Of a DNA stretch of 32,581 nt, positions 20,406 to 31,366 are shown in pieces. This DNA is from Nemertoderma westbladi (taxonomy: Eukaryota > Xenacoelomorpha > Nemertodermatida > Nemertodermatidae): assembly GCA_032718475.1 (NCBI GenBank), contig JAUCBJ010002053.1:1-32581 (forward strand), in the 5' to 3' direction. A program made the translations under genes and the position numbers. Each line of letters starts with the position of its first letter. Position 1 is the first letter of the stretch. Under the pieces are notes generated by a model that saw only the letters and a list, made by a program, of their open reading frames with translations, did not search any database and was not told the DNA's origin.

Positions 20406-22310
20406 ATATGTCTAATTGTGTAGCTCCTTTATGATTCGACTTTTCCAAGCAGCATTGGGGCCTGTGATAGCAGAATTTTACAAAAGGTACAACTGTTGGG
20501 ATGATACAGTGGTATGGCAACCTCCTCGATTGAAAAGGCTAGACAATAACTTTCTTTTTTTGCTGTTTAAAGACACTGATCTTAAGTACATCACTAATCT
20601 GAGATGTACATGTCTGAGGGCTGAGTGATTTCTTTGTCTCTGACTGGGTCCGTTTGCTTTGTACCAGTGCACATGCATTTCATCATAGGTGACATATATG
20701 TCTGTTAAATAAGTGTATGACTTTCGATAGTGTGGATCATTTAGGATCGATATAAATATTATGACAGCCTCTAATAACCTCTATGTGGAAAAATCAGTGG
20801 TTTTATGGAGGTAGATGTTGCCTATGAGAACATACTCTCACTCTGTCTAGAGGCAGTGAATTGTAGACTAAGAGCGGAAGTATACTGTTATTGTTACTGT
20901 TCGGAATTCTACATTCAGATTCCAGCAGTACAGCCAACTGCACGATTTAACATTAGCCAAGCATCATCACCATTTGTGATCCTTATTGATAGGTTTCAGA
21001 TTATGTAACTTGTAGATGAAACTGACAAAAATCCGGTATGTTGACATTGATGTAATGGATTAATAGGATTTGTGAATCTCGCAGTAGTCAAATTTTAACA
21101 CATTCATAATAATGGTGATAGAAAGTTTGTGTTGTGCTTTGATATGATAATTATCAAATCCTGTTTTGTGATCAATGGAATTTCGTTTCTGAATTTTTGT
21201 TTGGAATCCGGTTTAGTCGTTATTGAGTTAAAATTTAATAATTACAATACCAAGGCTATATATTGGTGTTGCTTCTTAAACAACTCTTCATACCAAATCG
21301 GGATGGAGATGATTTCCCAGTAAAGTAATCACTGGCATCCATTAGTAAGCGGTGATTGACGTACAGAAATGCCTCTAGCATTGTGGATAATGAAACATGG
21401 GTAAATGCAACCAAGAACGCAATATCTCGTTTTTATGTGTCTCTCTTTATGTAGGGAGATAACGTCACCCCTCGTTGCACAATTAATCAGCTTCACTGTA
21501 TCCCGGCGTACAAGCCGTATTTACTAAGTTGCAATTTAATTGGGTGTAGGTCACTGCGCCGGGATGGTGCATCAGCAATGAATTTAATGTATAATTGATG
21601 TGAGGGCATAATGTTTAGGGCGGTGTTCCTGACCAACATTACTGGTGTAGGTACTAGAAACATCTACGTCACAGTCACCCTACTTACAACTTAACAAAAT
21701 CTGAAATTATTTCATTACGTATTATTTACATGTTTATATTTAAATTATTTGTGTAATGTAATATATCAGAAAAAAATTTGGTTTGAATTAACCATTTCGT
21801 GGAAATGTTGGTTAATTAACCGAAGTTAAGTCATGAAATCAGGTCATTTGTAACCTCAAAGGTCAAGTTCTCTTATATGAATTGTTCAAATGTTCAGGTA
21901 ATTAAATTGTACGTATAAACTTAGAGTCAAGTTGTTCATTGGTTACTGATACTGAGCAACATTGCTTTGGTATAGCTTAAACACATAGCATTAGTGTCTC
22001 GCCTTACCTAACACATCAACAAAATATTTAATTAGCAATGGGAGTATGTTCTGTGCAGTGCCGAGTGGGAGGAGTGGAGTTTCTCATCAAAGGCATACTG
22101 ATATCAGACGCATCTAATTTATTTAATTACACCCTTTTACCAACAAATCCTTCGTGGCTACATCAAAAGCAATCCCGTCTCCAGAATACGTCTGCTTCGT
22201 GGAAGATTACACTTTGTACAATTCTCCAGCATGTTGATGGAAACTACATTCCGACTGTAGTTTGTTGTTTGTTATTCACGCGTATCTAACCTAAAACCAA
22301 CTAAACTAAC
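20406..22310. other. Intronic sequence, nothing recognised
   Basis: About 1.9 kb of intron 3 before exon 3. A palindrome GGTTAATTAACC lies at about 21811, and a loose inverted pair TATCCCGGCG/CGCCGGGATG at about 21500 and 21560. No gene or transposon was recognised. Confidence 0.35.
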
Positions 22311-22450
22311 CCAGTGATGACAACCACAAAGTCAAGAATGTTCCAGCCACTGTGCAGATAAGCCCCTTTGTGAAAACAAAATCCAAGTGCAGTTATTTTC
22401 AATGAAGCTTCGACACAGAATATTCCCAAGAATACCAATTCTGTCTCTTC
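22311..22450 (-). CDS. CaV2 calcium channel alpha-1, exon 3 (repeat I S2-S3)
   Basis: This 140-bp exon follows an acceptor ending TATTTGCAG and ends at a GTTAGT donor (22310-22305). It starts in phase 0 and ends with two bases of a Gly codon. It encodes [37 protein letters not shown] and [10 protein letters not shown]. These are S2, with the conserved Glu of the charge-transfer centre (FCVEASLK), the S2-S3 loop, and S3 with its conserved Asp (ILDF). The sequence is clearly of the CaV2 class rather than CaV1. Open sequence upstream of Glu-Glu is intron read-through. Confidence 0.95.
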
Positions 22451-22849
22451 CTGCAAATAAATATCGTTGATAAACATAATAAGCACAGGATAACAAGTGA
22501 ATTTCGATAAATATAATAGAAGTTGTCTGTTATATTCAAATAATGTTGATGATAAGATTTATTTATAATATTTAATTTAAAGGATTTAAGGATAATTTAT
22601 TTAAAACCATAACAATAAACTAAACAATGTATAGTATTTTGGTATTGTTAAACATATATGACTTCCAATATTTCCGAAGGCCGGTTCACACTGCACATAT
22701 AACACATAATACACGAAGTGGGGCCTTCGCGCAGCACGTGACTTAAATTTAATTTAAGTACTAATTCGAAAGTATTACTGTATTAGCAAATTTTAAGCAG
22801 ATTTCGCCTAATCACTTTTTACCTCTTTCATTTCTATTCAGACATTTCT

Positions 22850-24200
22850 GACTCTAGCGGTATAGTGAGAACTGAAGATGGATTAGGGTCTCCAGCCCCA
22901 CAAAGACACAGCCTATGGATGAATAGTACATACGTACATCGGCCAAGTTTCATCTTGAATAACGGATAACGAAATGAGAGACGGATCTCACTTTCAGAAA
23001 TTTCGTCGTATAGCGGCAGACCGATTAAATCTCCCCCCCCCCCCCCACAAAGACGCAGCATGTGGTCCAGAATATAAGGCAAGATTCAGCTTAAACTGAT
23101 TAAAATCAATGAGACGGGAGAATCTATTCACTTTCAGGCATAAAGTAGTCCTATAGCGGGTGACTGTTGAACTGATTTTCAACAAAACAAATTTTAAACT
23201 TGGCAGCTTTAAATTCGACAAAGTTATAAGCATGTCAATATCATAACGACGACAACGATTTCACTTTCAGACATTTGGCCCTCTAGCGGTAGACTGGAGA
23301 ACTGCAGATGGATTCGCCTCCTTTGAAAGTCACAGCTAATGGTCTAATACATATCTGCCAAGTTTCAGCTTAAACGGATTAAAAGCAAAGAAATGGGAGG
23401 GCATTTAATGTTTAGACATGTGGCCCTCTAGCGGGAGACCATTGCACTGATGGTGTCTGAAAGTCTCTCAAAAATCTCAACTTTAGCTCATATTGATACC
23501 TACAAATTTTCAACTTGGCAGCTTTAAATCCGACAAAGTTATTAGCATGTCAAAATCGTAACGACGACAACGATTTCACTTTCAGACCTTTGGCCCTCTA
23601 GCGGCAGACTGGAGAACTGCAGATGGATTCGCCTCCTTTGAAAGTCACAGCTAATGGTCTAATACATATCTGCCAAGTTTCAGCTTAAACGGATTAAAAG
23701 CAAAGAAATGGGAGGGCATTTAATGTTTAGACATGTGGCCCTCTAGCGGGAGACCATTGCACTGATGGTGTCTGAAAGTGTCTCTCAAAAATCTCAACTT
23801 TTGCTCATATTGATACCTACAAATTTTCAACTTGGCAGCTTTAAATCCGACAAAGTTATTAGCATGTCAAAATCGTAACGACGACAACGATTTCACTTTC
23901 AGACCTTTGGCCCTCTAGCGGCAGACTGGAGAACTGCAGATGGATTCGCCTCCTTTGAAAGTCACAGCTAATGGTCTAATACATATCTGCCAAGTTTCAG
24001 CTTAAACGGATTAAAAGCAAAGAAATGGGAGGGCATTTAATGTTTAGACATGTGGCCCTCTAGCGGGAGACCATTGCACTGATGGTGTCTGAAAGTCTCT
24101 CAAAAATCTCAACTATTGCTCATATTGATACCTACAAATTTTCAACTTGGCAGCTTTAAATCCGACAAAGTTATTAGCATGTCAAAATCGTAACGAAGAC
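22850..24200. repeat. 315-bp satellite: three close copies plus diverged half-units
   Basis: Landmark CTTTCAG occurs at 23264, 23579 and 23896, giving periods of 315 and 317. Each unit has two related halves starting with TTYAGACATNTGGCCCTCTAGCGG, with marker positions 23277, 23422, 23592, 23737, 23909 and 24054 (spacing alternates about 145 and 171). Older diverged halves lie at about 22848, 23009 and 23145. The last two units are almost identical, so amplification is recent. Confidence 0.9.
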
Positions 24201-24252
24201 GACGACGACAACGACGCCTACGACGACGACGACAACGACGACGACGACGACA
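24188..24252. repeat. (ACG)n microsatellite
   Basis: An interrupted run of ACG/ACA triplets directly abuts the end of the 315-bp satellite and appears to have grown from its ACGACGACAACGA segment. Confidence 0.9.
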
Positions 24253-24327
24253 ACTATTTGCATAAATTGACCCACCCCCTAACAGTGTCAATTCGCTAAG
24301 GCTCCGCCAACTTCGTGGCTCGCCCCA

Positions 24328-24860
24328 CATAAGCACGTAATGGTACATACTAGTGTTCACACTGAGTACATAATTCATAAAATATAAGCAAGTAAGGCCT
24401 TATGTAGGGTACATAAGACTTAGAAAACATCCTAAGTTTTATGTTCTACATAAGATTTTGCGGGGGAAAATGAGTTCTTTTCAGTTGTGTTATTAATAGC
24501 CTATAATTATTTTAGGCTATTCTGTTTTAATTACAGACACAATGTGCGCTAGGCCTATTACAGGATGTGACGCGAGGCTGGTACTAGCTGTTTAAAGTTT
24601 TCAGTTCTTTTAATAATAAATAAATAATAAATAATAATATGGCCTATAGGACTTTTTAATAATAATAGGTATTTTGATAATGATATTTATCATAAATGAT
24701 AAATACGAGAGTCTCTTCACAGTATATAAATTAATTATTCGAATAATATGTTATGTACTTATGTATTCAGTGTGAATCAATTGATACATAAGCTTCGTTT
24801 TTATGTGCTTATGTAAATTTTGTTATGTACTTAGTATTTATGTGTTATTTGCCGCTTATG
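24328..24860. repeat. Array of ACATAAG/CTTATGT words in both orientations
   Basis: About twelve instances of ACATAAG or its inverse occur in ~530 bp near the right end of the 2.2-kb element, including a hairpin at about 24410-24442 (CATAAGACTTAG and CTAAGTTTTATG). Subterminal motif arrays of this sort often serve as transposase-binding sites; that role is inferred. Confidence 0.6.
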
Positions 24861-25274
24861 AGTGCAGTGTGAACCGGGCTTTATGGATATCCATCCGCAT
24901 CGCATTACTTTTACAGATTACATCAGTTTTTCATTAATTACAAAACCTTAGAATAACATAACAATCGGTAATAAATGGTTGTAATAATAGTAAATCACCT
25001 TTTTACAACAACTTCCGTACATTGGTAATTATCTTATTTATTTACATTAGATAATTTATAGTGATGGTAAAAGCTTACGATATTCATGAAATCATAATAA
25101 TAAAAATAATCGTTACACGTGGGGCAATAGCGCTTTTACTCTGGGTACGAATAATTATTGATCTGCCTATAAGAATATGTGCCGATGAATGCTTCCAAAA
25201 TTACAATTATACAATTATGCCAGTTGTTTTGGAATTATCTTTAGGCAATAAAAAGTAGTCAAATATCAACTCAC

Positions 25275-25380
25275 CAGTTGAAGTGCTAAGGCTGTTTTAT
25301 CCTGTTGGGGTAAATGAGTCTCCATCGCTAAAACTACACAGTTGGTCATAATGGTGAGCAGGATGAGATATTCAAAAGGA
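25275..25380 (-). CDS. CaV2 calcium channel alpha-1, exon 2 (repeat I S1)
   Basis: This 106-bp exon starts after a U12-type AC acceptor (25382-25381) and ends at a GTGAGT donor (25274-25269). One base completes the Pro codon split with exon 1, followed by 35 codons in phase 0. It encodes [19 protein letters not shown], then [16 protein letters not shown]: transmembrane S1 and the S1-S2 loop. PFEY directly after EWP is the hallmark of CaV2 channels. An AG dinucleotide three bases before the AC could act as an alternative acceptor, adding one Thr. Confidence 0.94.
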
Positions 25381-25398
25381 GTGCTTCGGGTTAAGGAA
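25381..25398 (-). promoter_or_regulatory. U12-type branch site and AC 3' splice site of intron 1
   Basis: On the minus strand TTCCTTAAC (25398-25390) is an exact U12 branch-point consensus. It lies 10 bases from the terminal AC (25382-25381), within the short distance required by the minor spliceosome. It pairs with ATATCCTTT at 31882-31874 to give an AT-AC intron. Confidence 0.93.
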
Positions 25399-26216
25399 AA
25401 TACTACAAAAGTTAAATAATTATTTTATTTTCTTAATTATAAACAGTATTTATTCTTTGAATTTCAGGTCAGGTCAGGTGAAAGTTCAACCTCAACCAGA
25501 CTGGGGCCTTGGTCATATTACCAATTTGACATTAATATGGCAAAACCCGGTACTAAGTGCTATGGCATTAGAAAACAATGTGCAGTATACTAATAGTAAA
25601 ACCCAGTTCTCTACCAATGGTGCAATGGTTGGTCGCAGGTCGCATTAATTATTAAATTAAATCAATCGTCATTAAATTAATTTCAATTTCATGTTAATAT
25701 ATTCCAGTCTACATCTTTCCAGTGACACTTAAGAGTATGTTATGATCAGGCATCTGGTAATTCACGATAGGGCATTCGATGGAACAACACTGTCAATTTT
25801 GTCCCAACCCATGTAATATTGAAATACCAATCAACCAAATCATCCGCCAAATCACCCTAGTATTAACTCACTTTACCCAAACTCAATCTGGTTTGGGAGG
25901 CAAGCGATGTGGTCCAGAGTGGGGTGGATGCCTCTCATACCTTAACTGTGTTCATGGGTTTACCAGCATATGACCTATGTTAGGAACTGTAAATGCTCAC
26001 GGTATGTCCTTTATAAACTGACTGTTGGAGTTTAGTGGGGTAAGACGAAATTAATCCAATAATGTTGGAAACATGCCATTTCACGATATGATTGGAGCTC
26101 GTTGCAAGATATAATTTCACTGCAATGCCTCATTCGTTTAGTGATCGTTCTCCTTAAAACCTGTGTACAATGTATAATGTACAATGCATGAGAATGTATA
26201 GGAACCGAATGATCTT
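25399..26216. other. Intronic sequence, nothing recognised
   Basis: Part of channel intron 1. Short plus-strand open frames at 25457-25648 and 25779-25973 have no recognisable domain or splice context. Confidence 0.35.
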
Positions 26217-26340
26217 CTGCAGTAAGAGCCGGGCTGAGGTTGCCACATAGGATGCCCTGCAGTAAGAGCCGGGCTGAGGTTGCCTCATGGGATGCCCTGC
26301 AGTAAGTGCTGGGCTGAGGTTGCCACATAGGATGCCCTGC
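26217..26340. repeat. 40-bp tandem repeat, three copies
   Basis: Units start at 26217, 26257 and 26297 with CTGCAGTAAGAGCCGGGC, then TGAGGTTGCC. They differ at only a few positions, so the duplication is recent. Confidence 0.95.
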
Positions 26341-27109
26341 CCTTTTGTTCGGAGGTCTTTATCAGATCACAAAGTCCAAGATTTGATTGCAGCAATGATC
26401 TCATAGTCCTGAGGATCTTAAATGTGCATGGATGGAAGACAGAATCACAGGCCTTGCGCCTTTGTGAAGTCTTGGGTACTTCTATCTTTTCAGAACCACT
26501 TTCGGTTACTTATGCTGGAGTCTTTTAACATGATTCCTTATCTGGTACATTATTATTATGTTAAAATAGCTTAGACTTAGGTGGAATCGAAATCAAGCTG
26601 ATTCCATGAAATGACTCATAATACTTTGAGGGGAGTTAGTCCTCATTTCGTATTGTATAATCTTCGCGTTGCGCATGTGTTGGGGGATGAGAAGAATTAG
26701 TTCTAAGCATTCAATGATCTTGAATGCCTCAGGAATTATGCAATCAACAACACCAACAGAGGGTTGAAGTTAATAGAAGCTGCAGAAGTTACTATTTCAG
26801 AAAACGTGATATTACCTGTGGAGATGTCTTTGGGTATTGTGATGACACATGATGTATGTTGAAATCTTTCTTCCAGTGAGAAGATTAATTCATTAACAAA
26901 TGAATTAACAGCGGATTTCGTTATATTTAAATTGATTGATTAACTGATTAATTGATTAACTAACGGATTCACTTTTATCAGCAGCATTGTTGGCAGCAAT
27001 ATGTTTAGTGACTATCTCAGCCTGATTGCCTCAGTACAGTCAATTCAGGGCAGCCGCTGCAGCCATAATTGCTAATATAGCAACTGTTGATATCGCCATC
27101 CTATACAGA
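26341..27109. other. Sequence upstream of the LINE, uncertain origin
   Basis: It may hold the decayed 5' part of the LINE, but I could not match it to endonuclease motifs with confidence. A short open stretch reading NDLIVLRILNVHGWK (~26394-26440) is not recognised. Confidence 0.3.
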
Positions 27110-29603
27110 TACACCTGTTGGGCTTCTGCTTGCGCCTTCAATCAATTCTGTATGTATTTGAAAATGGAAATGGAAACGGTATCTCTGGAAATGGATTGTT
27201 TTCGGCTGGAACCCAGTTCAACAAGCGAACTGGAAAGCTATGGACTCATTGTGGACCCAGTGGTCACAAGTCCCAGATAGACCATATCCTGTTTCGTAGG
27301 AAATACAGGAGCTCTATACAAGACTGTAATGTAATGCATTTACACTACGACCCTTCTCCAGTGATCACCGCCTTATTGTGGCCAAGGTAAGACTTAGTCT
27401 GCGTGCTAGCAGAACAACGAAATCTGCCTTGCCGCGGCATGACTGGTCCTCTCTGTTGCAACAGCCGAGTGTGAGATCCAGCTTCACACTACAGCTGAGC
27501 AACAGGTATGAGGCTCTTGCCTCTGAGGCGGCAGATCACTGTGAGGGCTATACTGCCTTCACAGAGGCAGTTAAGTTAGCAGCTGCAGAAACAGTTCCTG
27601 TATGCCCTCGAAACAGGAAACGGGCCCCCTGGACTGACAACAAAATTCAGAAGTGCCGAAATGACCTCTACAAGGCGCAGAAAGAGTCCCGACTCAAACA
27701 GACTACAGCGGCCATGAATGCAGTTAAGGCTGCATCTAGGTCCCTGAACAGGCAGTACTCGGTTAATTTACAGGAGCTAATAAACCAACAGGTTGATGCC
27801 ATCAATGATGCTGACGACAGCAGGCAATCATCCCAGGCATGGAGATCGATCAACTTGCTTGCTGGTCGAAAAAGCCAACCAACCACCAAGGTTAAGGCTG
27901 AATCACCAGCCGATCGCCTCAATGGTTGGAAGGCCCACTTTGAAAAGCTCCTCAATAATGACAGGGTATTGCCTGATAACTTTATAGAAGTAAAAGTGTC
28001 TGAGTCTGTACTCCCAGATATTCCTATTGGTGATATCTCCTTTGCAGAAGTGAAGGCTGCTGCAAAGAGCATTAAGACCAATCGTGCCAGTGGAGTAGAT
28101 GGTGTTCCCCCTGAGGTCTTTAAAATACCTGAGTGTTTAAAGCTCATCTATCCCAACAAGAGTCCCACACGAAATGAAAACAAATAAGTTGGTGCCAGTT
28201 CCCAAGAAGGGCAACCTAACACTCTATGGTTCTTTTCGGGGAATCTCATTGATCTCAATTGCTGCAAAGCTATACTATAGAATTCTATTAAATCGCATCA
28301 GAGATCCCATTGAGAGACTGCTCCGTGGAAATCAGAATGGGTTCCGTAAAGGTCGTGGGACCATGGAGCCCATTTTGGCACTTAGAAGGATAATTGAAGA
28401 GTTATCAAAAAAGAAAGACAGGCATCTGGCTGTTATCTTTGTTGACTTCTTCAAGGCCTTTGATTCAGTCTCTCGCTCACGTATGTTCAGCATACTTTCA
28501 TTATATGGGATTCCTGATGAAATTATTGCAGCAATCAGATCAGTATACGATGGTTCTACAACATTTGTGTCTACTGTTGACGGTGACACAGAACCATTTG
28601 AAGTGTTATGAGGCGTCCTCCAGGGAGACACACTTGCACCATTCTTGTTCATAATTGTTGTTGACTATGTTCTACGCATGTCCTTAGATCATCATAATGA
28701 TGATGGAGTGATGATAACTCCACCTACTGGCTCCAGAAGTCGAGGAAATCCTGCCAAGTACCTAACTGATCTAGACTTTGCTGATGACTTAGGAGTACTC
28801 TCAGAATCACTAGAGGGAGCCCAACGGCTCCTCAGCTCATTAGAACATGCTGCTTCTAGTGTTGGTCTTTTTATTAACTCCAGAAAGACCAAAATTTTGA
28901 CAGTTAACTTTGAAAGTCCTCAGCAAGTCTCTGATTGGATGAGCATAAGCTCAAAAGATGGTATGCTTGAGCATGTGGATGACTTCTGTTACCTGGGATC
29001 ATGGATCCGGAAATCAGGTGAGGACCTTCGAATACGTAAGGGAAAGGCATGGGCAGCCTTGAATAGGCTTTCCAGGATTTGGAAGTCACCGAGAATTAAT
29101 CGGAAACTTAAGGTCCGGTTATTTAGAGCAGCAGTAGTTCCAGTACTCCTCTATGGGAGTCCATGCTGGGCTCTAACTGCTGAGGACACCAAATCTCTGG
29201 ATGGCACATTCACAAGAATGCTACGCCGGGTTCATTGTGTCAAGTTCAATGCCCACATCTCCAACCAGACACTATATAACATTGGAGGTGTCTCATTGGT
29301 TCCCCCAAGCTTGACACTAGAACAAAATCGCCTCCGCTTTGCAGGACATTGCTTTCGCCGTGAGGACCAGCCAGTGCATAATCTTGTACTTTGGCAGCCT
29401 CATGGAGTGAATAAGCATGGTGGACAGCCCATGATTTTCTTGAGACGCATCTTAAAGGACACTGGCCTTGAAGATGCGGATGATCTAGCAAATGTCATGG
29501 GTGATAGGGAGTTGTGGCGGTGCAATTTTGTCGATAAGCCGGCACAGCATTCTTAAAAATGCAGCTGCAATGCAGCATGCCGATCCTAGTAGTAGTAGTA
29601 GTA
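27110..29603 (+). mobile_element. RTE-like non-LTR retrotransposon, long but broken copy
   Basis: It shows, in order: the C-terminal part of an APE-type endonuclease (GTQFNKRTGKLWTHCGPSG, QIDHILFRRKYRSS and catalytic SDH with RLIVAKV at about 27360-27385); a linker; reverse transcriptase blocks (RASGVDGVPPEV, PVPKKG, SFRGISLIS, GFRKGRGTMEPI, VIFVDFFKAFDSV, GVLQGDTLAP, and the catalytic FADD near 28780); and a C-terminal extension (YGSPCWALTAEDTKSLDGTF ... WRCNFVDKPAQHS) with a stop at 29554. A short 3' UTR and a (TAG)n tail (29587-29603) follow. Defects are a frameshift near 27370, a deletion with frameshift near 28145, a TGA stop at 28609-28611 and loss of most of the endonuclease. It therefore encodes no active enzyme. 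Assignment to the RTE group rests on motif style and 3' tail. Confidence 0.9.
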
Positions 29604-30628
29604 TGTATTTGACAATGCATGGGATTTTAGTTCTCTTCTTTGCAAATAAATGGCACTGCCATTACTGATTACCATTACTGATAGTATTCCTAAATTATGT
29701 GCACCTCTTCTCACAGTGGTCAATATGTGTACTAACCAGTTTAACACTATGGTTCTTCAAGGCAGATCAGTCATGCCGAGCTGATGTCATCTGCGCAGTC
29801 TTGTTTGAACACTAACTACTAACTAAGTTTAGTTCTGCGTGCATAACGAAACATTGGTCAGTTTGGAAAGGCATTCATGGACAGAGTTTATATACTTCGA
29901 ATAAAATAGGAATGTGTCGGTATACTATAATTTAATAGGTTTCTTCTGAAACTGTGTCAGCTGATAACAGCTCATTAGCAAGAATGACTTCAGTATGGGC
30001 TCCAGTAATATTATCATTCATGGACTCCAGTCAGATATTGGTCTAATCTCAATTTCAGCTAAGTTAGATTATTCTCAATAAAATCTGAGATCTCTTAGAA
30101 AGGCCAATGCGAGTGAGTGCAAATGGTTTTCTCCAGTGCTTTCGCACCTTGATAAAATGTTATCACTTTGGAAACCCTTAGAGGATGAGATTCCACCATA
30201 ATTACAGAGCACACCATTGCTTCATATGCGTGGTATATCCAAGATTGTGCAGTGCATCCTGCAATACATACTGGTTTAATTACCATTCAGGACTTGGCAC
30301 TTTTAACAAATTGTGTAAGACCAAGAAATATTCGGCTGTTAGTATATCCCTCAAACGGAACTTGTTCGGAGTGGCTCAACAGCCAATTAGTTAGATTGTA
30401 TGGGTGGGCATGACTGCATGAAATCCTTGAATGGTATATACAGCAGGGAGTTGCATAAGCAATATGATGCTTTCAAAACGCCATACTGTACATGGGAATT
30501 CATTCTTTGGAAGCAGCGTCTCAGGTTCGCTTGACCCTGCAAGGGGATCCTGCAGTGTCCAGCGACAAGGGAGAGCATTTGGACAAGTTATCCACCAAAT
30601 TCAGATATTATTATCCAGAGAGATAACT
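29604..30628. other. Intronic sequence, nothing recognised
   Basis: Channel intron 1 between the LINE and the G-rich element. Short open frames on both strands lack any recognised motif. Confidence 0.35.
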
Positions 30629-30637
30629 CCTTCCAAT

Positions 30638-31357
30638 GGTGTTCGGACACTTCCCCCCCGGACACTTCCCCCACGGACAATTTAATTATAGGTATTATTA
30701 TGTAATAGTCTTCTTCAAATTGTAGCAGATGGGGATTGTAGCAGATGGTTATTGTTGCAATCAAAATTATACCTCTCCAGGGACATTTATAGATATTATA
30801 CACACTACATATTAAATTTCCTGGTTACTTGCAATATATTTAATAGGATTTTGTTGAATTATATAATATTGTAGAAATTGTTATATTAATTTGATTAACA
30901 TTCAATACAGCTCCTACTTTAGGCTTAGTCAATTTATTATCTGATGATACAAACATGAATTAATTATTTCAAAATGGTCTTAAGTCTTTCACTACGGGCA
31001 CTCAGGGAATGCCGGGGTTTGGGGGCGGCAGCCCCCAAGAAAAGAAGCGGGGGTTTGGGGGCGCCAGCCCCAAATTAAAAGAAAAACAAACAAAACTTGA
31101 CTATAAAAATGTTTCTTTTATAATTTTGAAAAAACTTGTCTAGATACAACTTGTCCTGTAACCATCTTTAACTTTTGTTTATTGCTTTGATGCACCCAGA
31201 TTAACTTTAACACTTTAACTGGGGGGGAAGTGTCCGGGGGGCAAGTGTCCGAGGGGGGGGGGAGTGTCCGGGGGGGAGGGGGGGGAGAAGTGTCCGGGGG
31301 GAACTGTCCGGGGGGGAACTGTCCGGGGGGGGGGGGGGGGGGGGAGTGTCCTAGATC
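30638..31357. mobile_element. 720-bp G-rich non-autonomous transposon with 9-bp target duplication
   Basis: CCTTCCAAT flanks the element at 30629-30637 and 31358-31366. The termini are inverted (GGTGTTCGGACACTTCCCCC against GATCTAGGACACTCCCCC). The left subterminal region has two copies of CGGACACTTCCCCC; the right has seven GTGTCC or CTGTCC words set in long G runs (31220-31350). The interior is AT-rich with two G-rich hairpins near 31014-31071. There is no transposase. A 9-bp duplication suggests a MULE-like mechanism, while 8 bp would suggest hAT or P; the class is left open. Confidence 0.8.
31014..31071. repeat. Two tandem G-rich hairpins inside the G-rich element
   Basis: GGGGTTTGGGGGCGGCAGCC (31014-31033) is followed after ~15 bases by a near copy. 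Each folds back on itself (GGGGGC-GGCA-GCCCCC, and GGGG-GCGCCA-CCCC-like). Confidence 0.7.
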
Positions 31358-31366
31358 CCTTCCAAT

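Larger units (their letters stand above)
22679..24882. mobile_element. 2.2-kb DNA element with GGTTCACACTGCAC inverted ends
   Basis: The left end reads GGCCGGTTCACACTGCAC, then ATATAACACATAA. The right end, read inverted, gives AGCCCGGTTCACACTGCAC, then a spacer and the same AACACATAA. A second, nested inverted pair with the same TTCACACTGA word lies at 24352-24385 and 24751-24780. No transposase frame is visible; the interior is a satellite (about 22850-24200), a microsatellite and a block of ACATAAG words. It sits in intron 2, 229 bases from exon 3. The superfamily is not assigned; hAT-like is a guess based on the subterminal repeats. No target duplication is evident. Confidence 0.7.

Noticed and set aside
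26032-26328. 98-codon minus-strand frame
   Set aside because: Most of it is the 40-bp tandem repeat; no domain is seen.
26341-27109. Possible 5' endonuclease part of the LINE
   Set aside because: Position is right, but no endonuclease motif could be aligned, so the LINE call was started at 27110.
27668-28147. 159-codon minus-strand frame
   Set aside because: It is a shadow of the LINE coding strand.
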